Assembly (NCBI GenBank): GCA_963556255.1
Contig: OY744611.1
Location: 8,650,376-8,714,375 of the forward strand
Length of the DNA: 64,000 nucleotides
Direction: 5' to 3'
From: Allolobophora icterica
Lineage: Eukaryota; Annelida; Clitellata; Crassiclitellata; Lumbricidae
The notes beneath the pieces were generated by a model. It was not told the origin of the DNA and searched no databases. It worked only from the letters and a program-made list of their open reading frames with translations. Positions 21,740 through 33,485 of this stretch are shown here, in pieces (position 1 is the first letter of the stretch; every line of letters begins with the position of its first letter). Position numbers and translations under genes: made by a program.

Positions 21740-22260
21740 GATCTAAACATCAGCGTTTTGGACACTTAGCAAATGTTTGCTGCACAGTAAATAAGTGCGG
21801 TGACAGGCTGTTCCAGGAGAACGTTTCAACACGCGATAAGACACGATGGGCTCGAGTTGAAGAGCGACAGCGCGGCACTTTATATCTCCATGGGCCGCAG
21901 AGCGAAACGATCACAGACCCAGCTGACTAGAGGCAATAACACAGAGATCCTTTATAATCTGTCAGAGCTGGCCAAGAATTGAGGCGTACATCAGCATGAT
22001 GGTCTTGAAAGTAATACGCTTCGCAACAGAAGGCCAGTGTAAGGTATCTCGCATATTATATTCAGTTATTTTTGAATGCATGGGCTTGCTGTCTACGAGT
22101 CTAGCAGCACAATTAAAGACGGATTGGATCTGGCGCAACCGAAACCTAGGCAGACCAGAAAGGATAGAATTGCAATAGTCCAAGCGTATCATGATGAATG
22201 AATGGACGAGGGTCAGTGCTGCGCTGAGCGACATATTGCGCCCAAGAAACAGAAGAATAC
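21740..22260 (-). pseudogene. LINE reverse-transcriptase fragment
   Basis: The minus strand from 22234 reads L-S-A-A-L-T-L-V-H-S-F-I-M-I-R-L-D-Y-C-N-S-I-L-S-G-L-P, then L-R-Q-I-Q-S-V-F-N-C-A-A-R-L-V, then D-T-L-H-W-P-S-V-A-K-R-I-T-F-K. These are the thumb motifs of CR1/L2-like RTs. The 3' part is homologous to 8272-8680. A B-box-like GGGTTCGATTCTCC lies at 22261-22274 in the adjoining sequence on the plus strand. Confidence 0.75.
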
Positions 22261-22444
22261 GGGTTCGATTCTCCTCCTCTGAGACGGTTATTGTGTAGGG
22301 ACCTTGAGCGGAGAGTAAGGGTTTGAGTCTCTGCCGCTGAGATGGTTACTGTATAGGGAGGGACCTTGAGCAAGTCCTTCACTCACAAATGCTCAGCGCC
22401 ATCGATTGATGCTTGGTAATTACACGCTGGCACTTAATAAATGC

Positions 22445-22660
<216 letters not shown>

Positions 22661-22727
22661 TTGTACTTTATTTATTTTAATTAATATTTAAGTCCCCGAG
22701 GAATCAAATGTACCTTGGGGGAAAAAA

Positions 22728-22797
22728 ATTATGATAATTATAATGATAATAATAATAATAATAATGATAATAATAATAAATATAATAATAATAATAA

Positions 22798-22848
<51 letters not shown>
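22728..22848. repeat. (AAT)n microsatellite, second block
   Basis: AAT triplets after a 65-bp AT-rich spacer. Ends next to the target site of a hAT-type MITE. Confidence 0.95.
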
Positions 22849-22850
<2 letters not shown>

Positions 22851-22867
22851 TTACAAGTAGTCATAGT

Positions 22868-23035
22868 CAGGGGCGTCTATGCCATAGAAACCTTGGAGGA
22901 AATGCTCCATCCACGAAATAGGGGGTAGATCTGTCAATGTGTGTGCCACCATTTTAGGGGGAAGGAAGGGGGAGAGCGGAAAAGAGGGGAAGGGGAAGTT
23001 GCTCCAATGACTTTAGGGAGGGATAGACACCCCTG
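22868..23035. mobile_element. hAT-type MITE, family 1, copy B
   Basis: Same family as 10388-10558. Ends are CAGGGGCGTCTAT and ATAGACACCCCTG. A perfect 8-bp duplication GTCATAGT flanks it (22860-22867, 23036-23043). The interior shares CCATAGAAACCTTGGAG and TTGCTCCAATGACTT with copy A. Confidence 0.9.
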
Positions 23036-23471
23036 GTCATAGTGATTATAAAAATGGTAATGCATTGCTCTTCCCACCTCTATGGTTCTGAAGTTGAAAG
23101 ATAATTTGGCTCAGTCGCAGACACAATAACAGTAACCCAAGCTGAGAGCAGTGGCGGCGTCACGATTTTATAGAAACATTCGTAGTTATATGAATGACAC
23201 TGTGAGTTGGATTAGTTGCTGTTTAACGACGCTGTTTCACAACAAGATGGAGCGCTCCTCCTTAATTCAGCCTTAGTAAAAAAACGACCCCCACCTCGAG
23301 AACTTCATAATAACTTGCTTTCGCAATTAATGACAATTTAACTAGTAGGTCTGTGTCTGATGCAGTAAGCTGCGGTCTGTGCTCAGACGTCCTACTTTGG
23401 CTTCGACGCTGACAGTAAGGCACAGAGTAATCGCCGATAGATGGAACTCCGCCAACGCCAGTACTCTGGTA

Positions 23472-23884
23472 ACAGGCCCGCATTAAGGGTGGGGGCTAAG
23501 GGTGCTGTAGCACCAGGGCTGTAGTCGAGGGTATACGCGGGTATACAGCGTATACTCACCTCTAGAGACCGTATACTCACCTCACAAAATATTTATATTT
23601 ATTTATATTAAAATACTGTAGCGTATACTCACATAATACTGTAGCGTATACTCACCTTTAATTTGTTTCGGAAAATTAACCGGTAGCGTATACTCACCTC
23701 TAATTTTACCACTACAGCCCTGTGTAGCACCCGGGCCCGCAGTTTTGAGAGGCCCGCAGTTTTGAGAGGCCCGCATTTTTGGAAGTACATTAAATTTTTT
23801 ATTGTACTTGTAAATGGGCCCCACGCTGACGGCCATATAGGTAATCACAGCAACCGGGCCCGCACTAGCCTTAATACGACCATG
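23472..23884. mobile_element. non-autonomous transposon in dispersed repeat
   Basis: Inserted in the dispersed repeat with a 7-bp duplication TCTGGTA (23465-23471 and 23885-23891). The ends CAGGCCCGCATTAAGG and CTTAATACGACCATG are imperfect inverted partners. Short GAGAGGCCCGCAGTTTT repeats follow the nested MITE. A second element is nested at 23514-23722. Confidence 0.7.
23514..23722. mobile_element. hAT-type MITE, family 2, nested
   Basis: Ends CAGGGCTGTAGT and ACTACAGCCCTG; perfect 8-bp duplication TGTAGCAC (23506-23513, 23723-23730). The interior repeats a GTATACTCACCT motif five times. It lies inside the element 23472-23884, and so is younger than it. Confidence 0.88.
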
Positions 23885-24552
23885 TCTGGTAGTGCCAGTC
23901 CTAAGGCTGGATTAAGGAGGAGCGCTCCATCTTGTTGTGAAACAGCGTCGTTAAACAGCAACTAATCCAACTTGCCTTAGATTGTCTGTTCAGAAATGAC
24001 GTCACATCGACGTCATAATTAACGGGGTCCGTCTAAGACTCTAAGATTTCAGATTTATTCGTGCAATTCTAAAGATACAATACAACAACCACATCCACCG
24101 TCAACGTCTCTTATTCTCGCTCACGGGTGCTTCTCTGCCAGTTTCGTACATGTTACGGTTCTTCCTCTTTTTAAAAAGCCGTGTGGACAGATGGCGGTTT
24201 GGTCTGGCATGCCTTTAAGGCACCGGAAGAACCATAGCGCAAGCTTTAATCAGTGGCATTATGCCGCAGTGAAGTTGCCGACCTGTATATCCATCTATTA
24301 CGCTCAATCGCCTACGTGTATGCCATTTCGAGATTTACTTTCTTGTCGGATTGCATATTCACCAATTGGTTTTGGTCAGCCATCGCGTCATGTCTTAATT
24401 GTAGACCCTGTACTATACACTAGGGTGGAGTGAAAAAATGATTTTTAAATAAATGAATTCTAATAGTGGGCAAAAGATGCAACTTAGTTAGAGTAAGAAA
24501 CACACCAAATATTTTAAATTTCAAATGACAGCTTCTGCCCTCTACCGTCGAT

Positions 24553-25470
24553 GCAATATTTCAACGTGATTAACCTAATATCACAATGGATGGAATCCAA
24601 TCTCCTCTGCCTTAACCTTTCCAAAACAGAATTCATAATCCTAGGCCTTCCTCATCATATCAAGCAAAGCCCTAACCCTTCCATACACCAATCGACTAAC
24701 TCATCGCTTCTTAACTTTCACATCGGACCCCCCACCACCCCGCCCATTACTTGTGATCCACACCTCTCCTTCTCTAACCACATCTCCAACCTCACGCGCT
24801 CCTGTTTCAGGCACATTTGTGACCTTCGTCGCATCCGGCCCAAAATCGACCTTAAAACTGCCTCTACCATTGTTACCTCTATTTTTCATTGATTACAGCA
24901 ATTCCCTCTTCCTCAACCTTGAATCCACCCAAATCAAGCGTCTGCAACTTATCCAAAAGTCATTAGTCAGGGCTGTCACGAGAATGCCCAAACATCATCA
25001 TATCACTCTCAACCTCAAATCACTACATTGGCTAAAAATCCTAGAGTGAATCCACATCTAAGTCCTATCACTAACCTATGACTCCCTACAATAGGCCCTA
25101 TATCCAGCCCAAGTACCTCTGTGGTCTCTTCACCATCCAGGCAACCGGCTCCACCCGATCCTCCTCCTATTTCAGTCTTTCTCGATCTCCGGTCACTACT
25201 CATCTGAAGTTCTCCAACCCAGCCATATCCTACAGAGCACCACGCCTCTGGAACGATCTCCCCCTTGAATTCCGCAGATTCTTGGTTCCTCCACCATCAT
25301 TCCAACCCGTCCTCCATCCTTCTCTTCATGTTCCTCTATCCATCTCCGGGCTTTCCACTCCAAACTGAAGTCTCACCTTTTCAAGTAGGGCCTACTCGTA
25401 TACCCTGACTCATTTGATCCTCTGCCTTCCAATTCTCCTCGCCCTATGTAACACCACCGCCACAGCTGCT
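24553..25470 (+). pseudogene. LINE reverse-transcriptase 3' half, nested
   Basis: The plus strand reads W-M-E-S-N-L-L-C-L-N-L-S-K-T-E-F-I-I-L-G, then I-C-D-L-R-R-I-R, then (after a frameshift near 24885) Y-S-N-S-L-F...I-K-R-L-Q-L-I-Q-K-S-L-V-R-A-V, then L-H-W-L-K-I-L-E. After a further shift, Y-R-A-P-R-L-W-N-D-L-P. This is the ordered palm-to-thumb tail of a CR1/Rex1/L2-type RT. Two or more frameshifts and internal stops. Its C-rich composition contrasts with the host element. Confidence 0.8.
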
Positions 25471-25667
25471 CTGCGTCCTCTCTTGATCTGCCCCCCCCAC
25501 ACCGAAACCAGACTCGGACCTCTTTTGGATAACTCTCTGGAAAACCCCCTCAATACTCACAGTCGTATGCTGGCGCATCCTGCTTGAACAGAGCTTTGGT
25601 ACTTCTTTCGTTCTCTCCTAATTTTCTTCCTTTGTGTAATGTCGCGGCATTCATTAGGCGTTACAAT

Positions 25668-25869
25668 CATAGGCGTAATTTGTCGGGGGAACGAGGGGTA
25701 ACCGTACCCCCACCCCACTCTTTGGGCTGGGGTACGGTACCCCCCACTTTATGCATAATGCCAATCAATATTTTATTATTTTGCCTTCCCAGAGATCGCA
25801 GTCAACGTCTTACTTCCTGTATGTAAGAAATTGGTACCCCCACCTTTTTAGACGAAAGTTACGCCCCTG
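25668..25869. mobile_element. hAT-type MITE, family 3, nested
   Basis: Ends CATAGGCGTAATTT and its inverted-type partner AGTTACGCCCCTG; perfect 8-bp duplication GTTACAAT (25660-25667, 25870-25877). The interior has GGGTACGGTACCCC-type palindromes. It lies downstream of the LINE piece within 24421-26160. Confidence 0.88.
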
Positions 25870-26440
25870 GTTACAATTATATAATCCTGTAACACACCAG
25901 GGGCGATTTCCGCAACTGATTTGAACGTGTTTTCATGAATTGTAACTGTTCGAAGACAGTCAGTTGAAGAAAAAGAAAAATAATGCAGCACATTGACGCT
26001 ATTCAAGGAATTTTAAATGGTAAATATAAAACCGTCGGTAGAGGGCAGAAGACGCAAAGCAAAATCAACAATATTTTGAGCACTATTTACACTCACATGC
26101 TGGCAACTTTCCATCGCTATTAGAAAACGTTTGCTTTTTTGCCATTTTCACTCCACCCTACTATACACCGGAGCGATAGAAGTTACCATCCTCTTTCTAA
26201 AAGCCACGTGGCAATTACTTATTGGACGTGGAGTGAATGTCTTATCAACAGTTATTGGCACTCCCGTAGATTCATGATGAAGTTGCATGGGTGCTTCTGG
26301 ACGACCTTTCTGACGAGACGTAGCGTGAATAGACTGGTGATTAACCCGAGTAGACTCATTTCTAAGGAATCTCCAACACCCACTCGTTTCTCTTCCTCGC
26401 GGTCCACGATGTTCTGATGACCTGATGCAGGAACTTCATT

Positions 26441-26650
26441 TCAAAAGCGTTGATTCATAGGCGCCTGTAATGTATTTAAGCGTTGCGCTATAATTATACA
26501 GGCGTCCATGGTTGATCCTGGGACTAACATTGTAAACGTTAGTCCCAGGTTGATCCTTTCCTCGTCGTCCTTGTTAAAAGTCCATCTCTCATAGCCATAC
26601 ATTGTCGTTGAATATGACGCGCGAATCTGTGATCCATTGTGTGACGTCAC
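26441..26650 (-). pseudogene. possible LINE RT fragment (RTE-like)
   Basis: The minus strand reads I-R-A-S-Y-S-T-T-M-Y-G-Y-E-R-W-T-F-N-K-D-D-E-E-R-I, like the L-Y-G-x-E-x-W-T-x-x-K-x-x-E-x-x-I motif after the RT domain of RTE/jockey-type elements. A perfect 11-bp-stem hairpin (CTGGGACTAAC / GTTAGTCCCAG, 26518-26548) interrupts the frame. Confidence 0.45.
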
Positions 26651-26815
26651 AATATTCAGTTTCCATTAAGACGCCATTCTTCATTTCATAACATCGATTG
26701 CTACTTTAATCTGAACATACTTTTAACTTATTTTCTGTTATAAAATTTGTCGCATTTTGTGATCGCACTAGAGTTTGTTAATCCCTTTCGATTTGCTCAG
26801 CGTTTACCAACAACT

Positions 26816-26924
26816 ATGGAAGTTTGTTCATCTCGAGATTCTATAGTGTTGTTCTCTTACACGTCCAAGAAACGAGGAGCAGCTGTATCCAGTAGTAACC
26901 AGCAGACGAGTGAAGGCTCAGACC
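26816..26924 (+). CDS. candidate first exon, unknown gene
   Basis: The ATG at 26816 opens 36 codons (M-E-V-C-S-S-R-D-S-I-V-L-F, then Y-T-S-K-K-R-G-A-A-V and a Ser/Gln-rich end) that run into a strong donor CC|GTAAGT at 26925, in phase 1. I recognise no family. No downstream exon could be paired with it before the satellite array. It could be an orphan first exon or chance. Confidence 0.25.
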
Positions 26925-27414
26925 GTAAGTTTACGCAAAGAAGTTTTCAATAGTACGAGATTGTTTTTTAAATGATACATCCAGTTTTGTGTAGCTAGTA
27001 TACTATATGATGAACAGTTGGTAACGTTAAATTAGAACGATATAGGTCTAGGCAATTCTCAGTAACGTACGTGAAAGCACACGAGACGAACATACCATAT
27101 TATACCCTCATAATATTAATTAAATTCAGTGTAATAACTATTGAGGCAAATTATATTTCTTTGGAGTTGCTTTTCTTTCGTTGTCCTCTGTTTCCGTTTG
27201 GGTGTTCTGAGCTGTTTCGCGTGTGTTCATGATAAAGTAAATATTCGTTTATTATTACAAGTTTAGTTTGACACACCGCAAACCATTACAGTAAAAGCAG
27301 AAGCAAAATAAAACAAGGATACAACAATATAAAGCTATATACAATTCAGTCAATAGCAATAAAAGCAATCAAATAATGCAGTTTCGTTAGTATATTCTTT
27401 TGTTCTCGATGATG
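26925..27414. other. no gene seen
   Basis: AT-rich, apparently unique sequence without coding potential, terminal repeats or tandem structure that I can recognise. Confidence 0.4.
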
Positions 27415-27593
27415 CGACCGACCGACCGACCGACCGACCGACCGACCGACCGACCGACCGACCGACCGACCGACCGACCGACCGACCGACCGACCGACCG
27501 ACCGACCGACCGACCGACCGACCGACCGACCGACCGACCGACCGACCGACCGACCGACCGACCGACCGACCGACCGACCGACCGACCGACCGC
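27415..27593. repeat. (CGAC)n microsatellite, ~44 copies
   Basis: Uninterrupted CGAC tetranucleotides, unusually GC-rich for this window. They stand at the left border of the satellite array. The open frame through it is a repeat artefact. Confidence 0.97.
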
Positions 27594-27602
27594 GACCTAG
27601 GC

Positions 27603-30600
27603 CTACTACGCTACGAACTTAGTTATTGAAACTGTAAGAATCACTTTTTTCCTATCATAGTCACTATCCTTTGATGTCGTAAGAAAACGCTTAACTGTTG
27701 CGAACTATGTATATGTTTATGGGAACGCCGGGATGCATCCTTTCCAGACGGTTGCCATTTATTTGGCGCTAGAGTTTCGGCGTATAATTCTATTTACTGT
27801 GCAAGATTGGACCACATTTGAAAAGGATTAGATTAGCTGGATAGCTACCATCGTCTGGTTTGCGCTTTGGACATCGTGATTACGGCGCTACAAAAGTAAT
27901 TAAATTAAGTCTTTTCTATGCAAGCCTTATTGAAGTATAATTATGTATATTTTTTAGTCTTCATTTATTTTTTTTATCATTGCTAGATGTGTGTCTACAC
28001 ATCGTTCAGAAATTGATTTCGTGTGTCGTACCTAGTACATTTGGGTGAGGTGTGATTCAAAAACCTAATATATTATGCAATGAAATAAACCTTTAAACCT
28101 GTGTCTTATATATACAGCTTTTGGCTTAGCCCATTTCGCAGTGCTACGCCTGTATGTATCCTTTCCAGACGCGTGCCATTTATTTGACGCTAGAGTTTCT
28201 GCGTTTAATGGGATCCACTGTAAGCTTACATATTCGGACCACTTTGGAAAGGACTAGATTAGATGGATAGCTACCGTCGTCTGATTTGCGCCTTGGCCAT
28301 CGTGATTTCGGGGCAATAAAAGTAATTCAATTAAATCTATTCTATGCAAGCCTTATTGAGGTATAATTATGTATATTTTTTAGTCTTCATTTATTTCTTA
28401 TCATTGCTAGATGTGAGTCTACACATCGTTCAGAAATTTATGTCCAGTGTAGTACCTAGAGCATTTGGATAAGGTGTGATCCAAAAACCTAATATATGAG
28501 GCAATGAATTTTACCTTTAAACGGGTGTCTTATTTATACAGCTTTTGGCTTAGCCCATTTTCGCAGTGTTACGCCTGTATGTATCCTTTACAAACGCGTT
28601 CCATTTATTTTGACGCTAGAGTTTCGGCGTTTAATGGGATTTAATGTATTGATTCGGACCACTTTTGAAAGGACTAGCTGGATAGCTACAATCGGTTATC
28701 CGTTGCAAACTATGTATAGCCTATGTTCACATATAAGCCTGTATGTATCCCTTCCAGAAGCTTGCACATTTACCTGGCGATGGAACTTTCGGCGGTTAAT
28801 GGGATTTACTGTACAGATTTGGATCACATTATTTTGGAAAGGACTAGATTAGCTGGATAGCTACCGTCGTCTGATTTGCGCCTTGGACATCGTAATCACG
28901 GCGCCATAAAAGTAATTAAATTGAGCGTTTTTTATGCAAGCCTCGTTGAAGCATAATTATGTATATTTTTTAGTCTTCATTTATTTTTTATCATTGCTTG
29001 ATGTGTTTCTACACATCGTTCTGAAATTGATTTCGTGTGTCGTACCTCGTACATTTGGGTGAGGTGTGATTCAAAAACCTAATATATGATGCAATGAAAT
29101 AAACCTTTAAACCTGTGTCTTATACAGCTTTTGGTTTAGCCCATTTCGCAGTCTTACGCCTGTATGTATCCTTTCCAGACGCGTGCCATTTTATTGACGC
29201 TGGAGTGGTCGGCGTTTAATGGGATTTACTGTACAGATTTGGACCACATTTGGAAAGGACTAGATTAGCTGAATAGCTACCATGCATCGTCTGATTTGCG
29301 CCTTGGACATCGTGATTTCGACGCAATAAAAGTCATTCAATTAAATCTATTCTATGTAAGCAATATTGAAGCATAATTATTTATATTTCTTAGTCTTCAT
29401 TTATTTTTTATCATTGCTCGATGTGTGTCCACACATCGTTCAGAAATTTATGTCCAGTGGAGTACCTGGAGCATTTGGGTAAGGTGTGATCCAAGAGCCT
29501 AATATATGAAGCAATGAATTTTACCTTTAAACGGGTGTCTAATTTATTCAGCTTTTGGCTTAGCCCATTTCGCAGTGTTACGCCTGTATGCATCCTTTCC
29601 AGAACCGTGCCATTTATTTTGACGCTAAAGTTCCGGCGTTTAATGGGATTTACTGTATAGATTCGGACCACTTTTGAAAGGACTAGCTGGATAGCTACAA
29701 TCGTCCGATTTTGCTGCACTTTGGACATCATCGTCATGGCACTACAACAGTCAATAAATTAAATCTCTTCTATGCGAGTATTACTGAAGCATAATTATGT
29801 ATAGTTGTTAGTCTTCGTTTATTTTTTATCATTGCTAGTTGTGTGTCTATACATCATTCAGATGCGAAGTGTAGGGTCTAGGCCTAGTACATAACGATCA
29901 GATGTGACCCAAAAACGCAGTAAATGCAGCAATGGATTTAACCTATGAACTTAGTTACTGAAACTGTAAGAAGGATTTTTGCTATCATTGTCACTGTCCT
30001 TTGATGTCGTAAGATAACGCTTAACTGTTGCGAACTATGTGTATGTTTATGGGAACGCCGGGATGCATCATTTCCAGACGGTTGCCATTTATTTAGCGCT
30101 AGAGTTTCGGCGTACAATTGGATTTACTGTGCAAAATTGGACCACATTTGAAAAGGACTAGATTAGCTGGATAGCTACCATCGTCTGGTTTGCGCTTTGG
30201 ACATCGTGATTACGGAGCTATAAAAGTAATTAAATTAAATCTATTCTATGCAAGCCTTATTGAAGCATAATTATGTATATTTGTTAGTCTTCATTTATTT
30301 TTTATCATTGCTAGATGTGTGTCTACACATCGTTCAGAAATTTATGTCCTGTGTACGGCCTAGAGCATTTGGGTAAGGTGTTATCCAAGAACCTGATATA
30401 TGAAGCATTGAATTTTTACCTTTGAACGGGTGTCTTATTTATACAGTTTTTGGCTTAGGCCATTTCGCAGTGCTACGCCTGTATGTATCCTTTCCAGACG
30501 CGTGCCATTTATTTGACGCTAGAGTTTCGGCGTTTAATGGGATCCACTGTAAGCTTACATATTCGGACCACTTTGGAAAGGACTAGATTAGCTGGATAGC

Positions 30601-31624
30601 TACCGTCGTCTGATTTGCGCCTTGGCCATCGTGATTTCGGGGCAATAAAAGTAATTCAATTAAATCTATTCTATGCAAGCCTTATTGAAGTATAATTATG
30701 TATATTTTTTAGTCTTCATTTATTTTTTATGATTGTTAGACGTGTGTCTACACATCGTTCAGAAATTTATGTCCAGTGGTGTACCTGGAGTATTTGGGTA
30801 AGGTGTGATCCAAGAACCTAATATATGAAGCAATGAATTTTACCTTTAAACGGGTGTCTAATTTATGCAGCTTTTGGCTTAGCCCATTTCGCAGTGTTAC
30901 GCCTGTATGTATCCTTTCCAGACGCGTGCCATTTATTTGACGCTAAAGTTTCGGCGTTTAATGGGACCACTTTTGAAAGGACTAGCTGGAAAGCTACAAT
31001 CGTCCGATCTTGCTGCACTTTGGACATCATCGTCACGGCACTACAAAAGTCAATAAATTAAATCTATTCTATGCAAGTATTACTGAAGCATAATTATGTA
31101 TAGTTGTTAGTCTTCGTTTATTTTTTATCATTGCTAGTTGTGTGTCTATACATCATTCAGATGCGAAGTGTAGGGTCTAGTACATTTGGATCAGGTGTGA
31201 CCCAAAAACGTAGTAAATGCAGCAATGGATTTAACCTACGAACTTTGCTACTGAAACTGTAAGAAGGATTTTTTGCTATCATTGTCACTGTCCTTTGATG
31301 TCGTAAGATAACGCTTAACTGTTGCGAACTATGTATATGTTTATGGGAACGCCGGGATGCATCCTTTCCAGACGGTTGCCATTTATTTGGCGCTAGAGTT
31401 TCGGCGTACAATTGGATTTACTGTGCAAAATTGGACCACATTTGAAAAGGACTAGATTAGCTGGATAGCTACCATCGTCTGGTTTGCGCTTTGGACATCG
31501 TGATTACGGCGGTATAAAAGTAATTCAATTAAATCTATTCTATTCAAGCCTTATTGAAGTATAATTATGTATATTTGTTAGTCTTCATTTATTTTTTTAT
31601 CATTGCTAGATGTGTGTCTGCACA
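27603..31624 (+). repeat. satellite array, block 1
   Basis: Tandem ~420-430 bp monomers with landmarks GCCATTTATTT, GCGCTAGAGTTTCGGCGT, GACTAGATTAGCTGGATAGC, TTAAATCTATTCTATGCAAG, GTGTGTCTACACATCGTTCA and CATTTCGCAGTG. Three variants can be told apart: A (GGAACGCCGGGATGCATC, 27721, 30051, 31345), B (GGATCCACTGTAAGCTTAC) and C (GACGCTAAAGTTTCGGCG). A-to-A spacing of ~1294 bp defines an A-B-C higher-order repeat; the first units (27.6-29.8 kb) are more diverged. No convincing ORF. The block is cut at 31624 by a 7.1-kb insertion. Confidence 0.93.
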
Positions 31625-31735
31625 CCCAGACGGCCAACCCCATCGGCCCCGCAGGGAACCAGCCATGGCACGCGGCGGCTTTACGGTGGTCTCGGCCTAG
31701 TGTGGTCATTCCCGTACTTTGTCGCCATCTCAGTG

Positions 31736-31930
31736 ACCGTCGCCCAATGCCGTGTGCCATAAGTTTGCACACGGTGGGCCAACACTTCTCCGCTAGGACC
31801 AACAGTGGCCCTTGTATAGTGCAGTCTGAACGAAACTCGGCGCGTACGTGTCAGAGTCGGGGTGGGAGATTTGGAGGGGAAGGCGCAGCTCACCGTGTGC
31901 AAACCTATAGCTCACGTCATTGGGCGACGG
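31736..31930. repeat. subterminal inverted repeat of the 7.1-kb element
   Basis: Arms 31736-31776 and 31891-31930 are imperfect inverted copies (CCGTCGCCCAATG... and ...CATTGGGCGACGG; TTTGCACACGGTG and CACCGTGTGCAAA) around a 115-bp loop. Confidence 0.85.
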
Positions 31931-31959
31931 CAAACAAGCGACATCACCGCTGTAGGCGG

Positions 31960-32223
31960 GGAGTGAAGGTCGCAGCCGTGCCCGGGTTTCAAACAATGCA
32001 GCCTATAGAGATTACGAGTGGGGATATTACTTGGCGTGAGGGGCAGTGCATAATGACCATCACTACGCTACCCCTGGACGAGGTCATGGGCAGATATGAC
32101 CTAGATGCGCTTGCGTTCTACCAGAGCCTATCAGAACGCTGAATGCAAATGGCGGCGTTTCGAACAAAGAAGCCACCGTTGCGAAATTACATTGAGAAGT
32201 TTAATTATAGAAACGTCTGAAAC
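31960..32223 (+). CDS. possible exon(s) of the 7.1-kb element
   Basis: A GC-rich frame ends P-I-E-I-T-S-G-D-I-T-W-R-E-G-Q-C, then T-L-P-L-D-E-V-M-G-R-Y-D-L-D-A-L-A-F, with a stop at 32140-32142. A donor-like ACG|GTAAGC follows at 32224. Composition and residue mix look protein-coding, but I recognise no domain and cannot fix the start. Confidence 0.25.
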
Positions 32224-33300
32224 GGTAAGCTGTTATAATTTTCTATCTATTTGCAGTCGTTCTAGTAAGAGGGCTTTTGTCACAGGGCTTTACGACAGTG
32301 AGTTTATATGCCCATTATAGCCTGCATACTGTGCATAGTAAAGGCCTACATGTACTTCTTAAAATGCCGGTGACTGCTATAGTTATCGGATTAACACTGC
32401 CTTCGCTTATTATTACATGTGTAATCTGCTACACTGTAGCCTAGTTAGTAATCTCTCCTATAGTGCAAAGGAGTATCTGATTCATAGTCACTCTGTGAAA
32501 CCTATTCTGTTGAGGCATTGGTGTAACATGCACCATTGATGCATTGTTTATTTTTTTTATTTTGCGTAGCTGGTTTACCTAATTTACAGATGCATTGATG
32601 TGATCTATTTTTCAATTACAATGAAGTATTTTACTTCTCAACTGTATTAGATAATCTCTTAAGGGTTTCATTGGGTAACCTCTATCTTATTGCATATTAA
32701 ATGCACTGTATAATACATCATACGGATGTACTGTCACGTCACATTTTATGAATTAATGTTTTTTACAGAAGGGTTAATTTACTCCTCTGCAGATTGTGTA
32801 ATCAATTTGGTATTTGAGTATGTATGTATATGGTATGGTGTGTGGACATGTGCTAATCTGTATGTTTCTATGTATGTTTGTTTAAGTGTTTGTATGCGTG
32901 TTGTGTGTATGTATGTGAGATTGTATGTATGTTGTTGACACGCATGCATATATATAGGGCTATGAAAAGGTAGTGCTTTCAGGTGTATAAGTAGGTTGTA
33001 TCGCTTGGGTGCAAATGGGTATAAGTGTGCATATATGCGTGTGGACTAATTTGGCATGAAAGTATGTATTTAGGTGACTGCTCATGAATAAGCTGAGGTT
33101 TTCTCTAAAAGTTTAATCCACGGAATTATTATAAATGTTCACATGATTGATCACAGTTTATGTTATCTTGGCGTTAGTTAAGTTCTTGTTATGAACAGTG
33201 AAAACATTGTACAACGATAATTATACTTACAGGCTTTAATTAAGTACTGAGTTAAGAATGATGGATGATTGACTGCTTTCCACTTACTGTACTACTACCC
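32224..33300. other. no gene seen; AT-rich interior of the 7.1-kb element
   Basis: Unique AT-rich DNA with a GTATGT-rich patch (32818-32940). It could be an intron of the element's gene, given the donor at 32224 and the acceptor-like CTACTACCCAG at 33291-33301. Confidence 0.35.
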
Positions 33301-33301
33301 A

Positions 33302-33485
33302 GGTGGCCATTGTTGCGGGGTCATTTGACCCCTTTTGGGCCTCCTGTGCAGCCAAACTTTGGAATATAATAATAATTCATGTTTCTGCTTTAACTGTAAA
33401 AGTTTGGTTACCAAATAAACAAGTGTCAAGTACTGAAGATCGTTCAGCGCAACCTGGACAAGGAACGCTGAACGTTTACGTTTGA
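33302..33485 (+). CDS. possible terminal exon, unknown
   Basis: After an acceptor-like TACTACCCAG the frame G-G-S-F/V-A-I-V-A-G-S-F-D-P-F-W-A-S-C-A-A-K-L-W runs open to TGA at 33483, ending Q-P-G-Q-G-T-L-N-V-Y-V. It is short and unrecognised. Only the splice-like border and open frame support it. Confidence 0.2.

Larger units (their letters stand above)
23290..24050 (+). repeat. dispersed repeat (SINE-like composite), copy 2
   Basis: Partner of 11860-12202. It is split at 23471/23885 by a 413-bp element; removing it and one target copy restores colinearity (TACTCTGGTA|GTGCCAGTCC). Confidence 0.75.
24421..26160. mobile_element. hAT-like non-autonomous element with nested insertions
   Basis: Terminal TAGGGTGGAGTGAAAA and its inverted TTTTCACTCCACCCTA are flanked by a perfect 8-bp duplication CTATACAC (24413-24420, 26161-26168). 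A second inverted pair lies inside the ends: TTCTGCCCTCTACCG (about 24533) and CGGTAGAGGGCAGAA (about 26036). The core between them is foreign: a LINE remnant and a MITE. No transposase of its own remains. Confidence 0.88.

Noticed and set aside
31157..31411. 84-codon minus-strand frame recurring in every A satellite unit
   Set aside because: It repeats because the satellite repeats; changes between copies are not biased to silent positions by eye and there is no start context, motif or partner.
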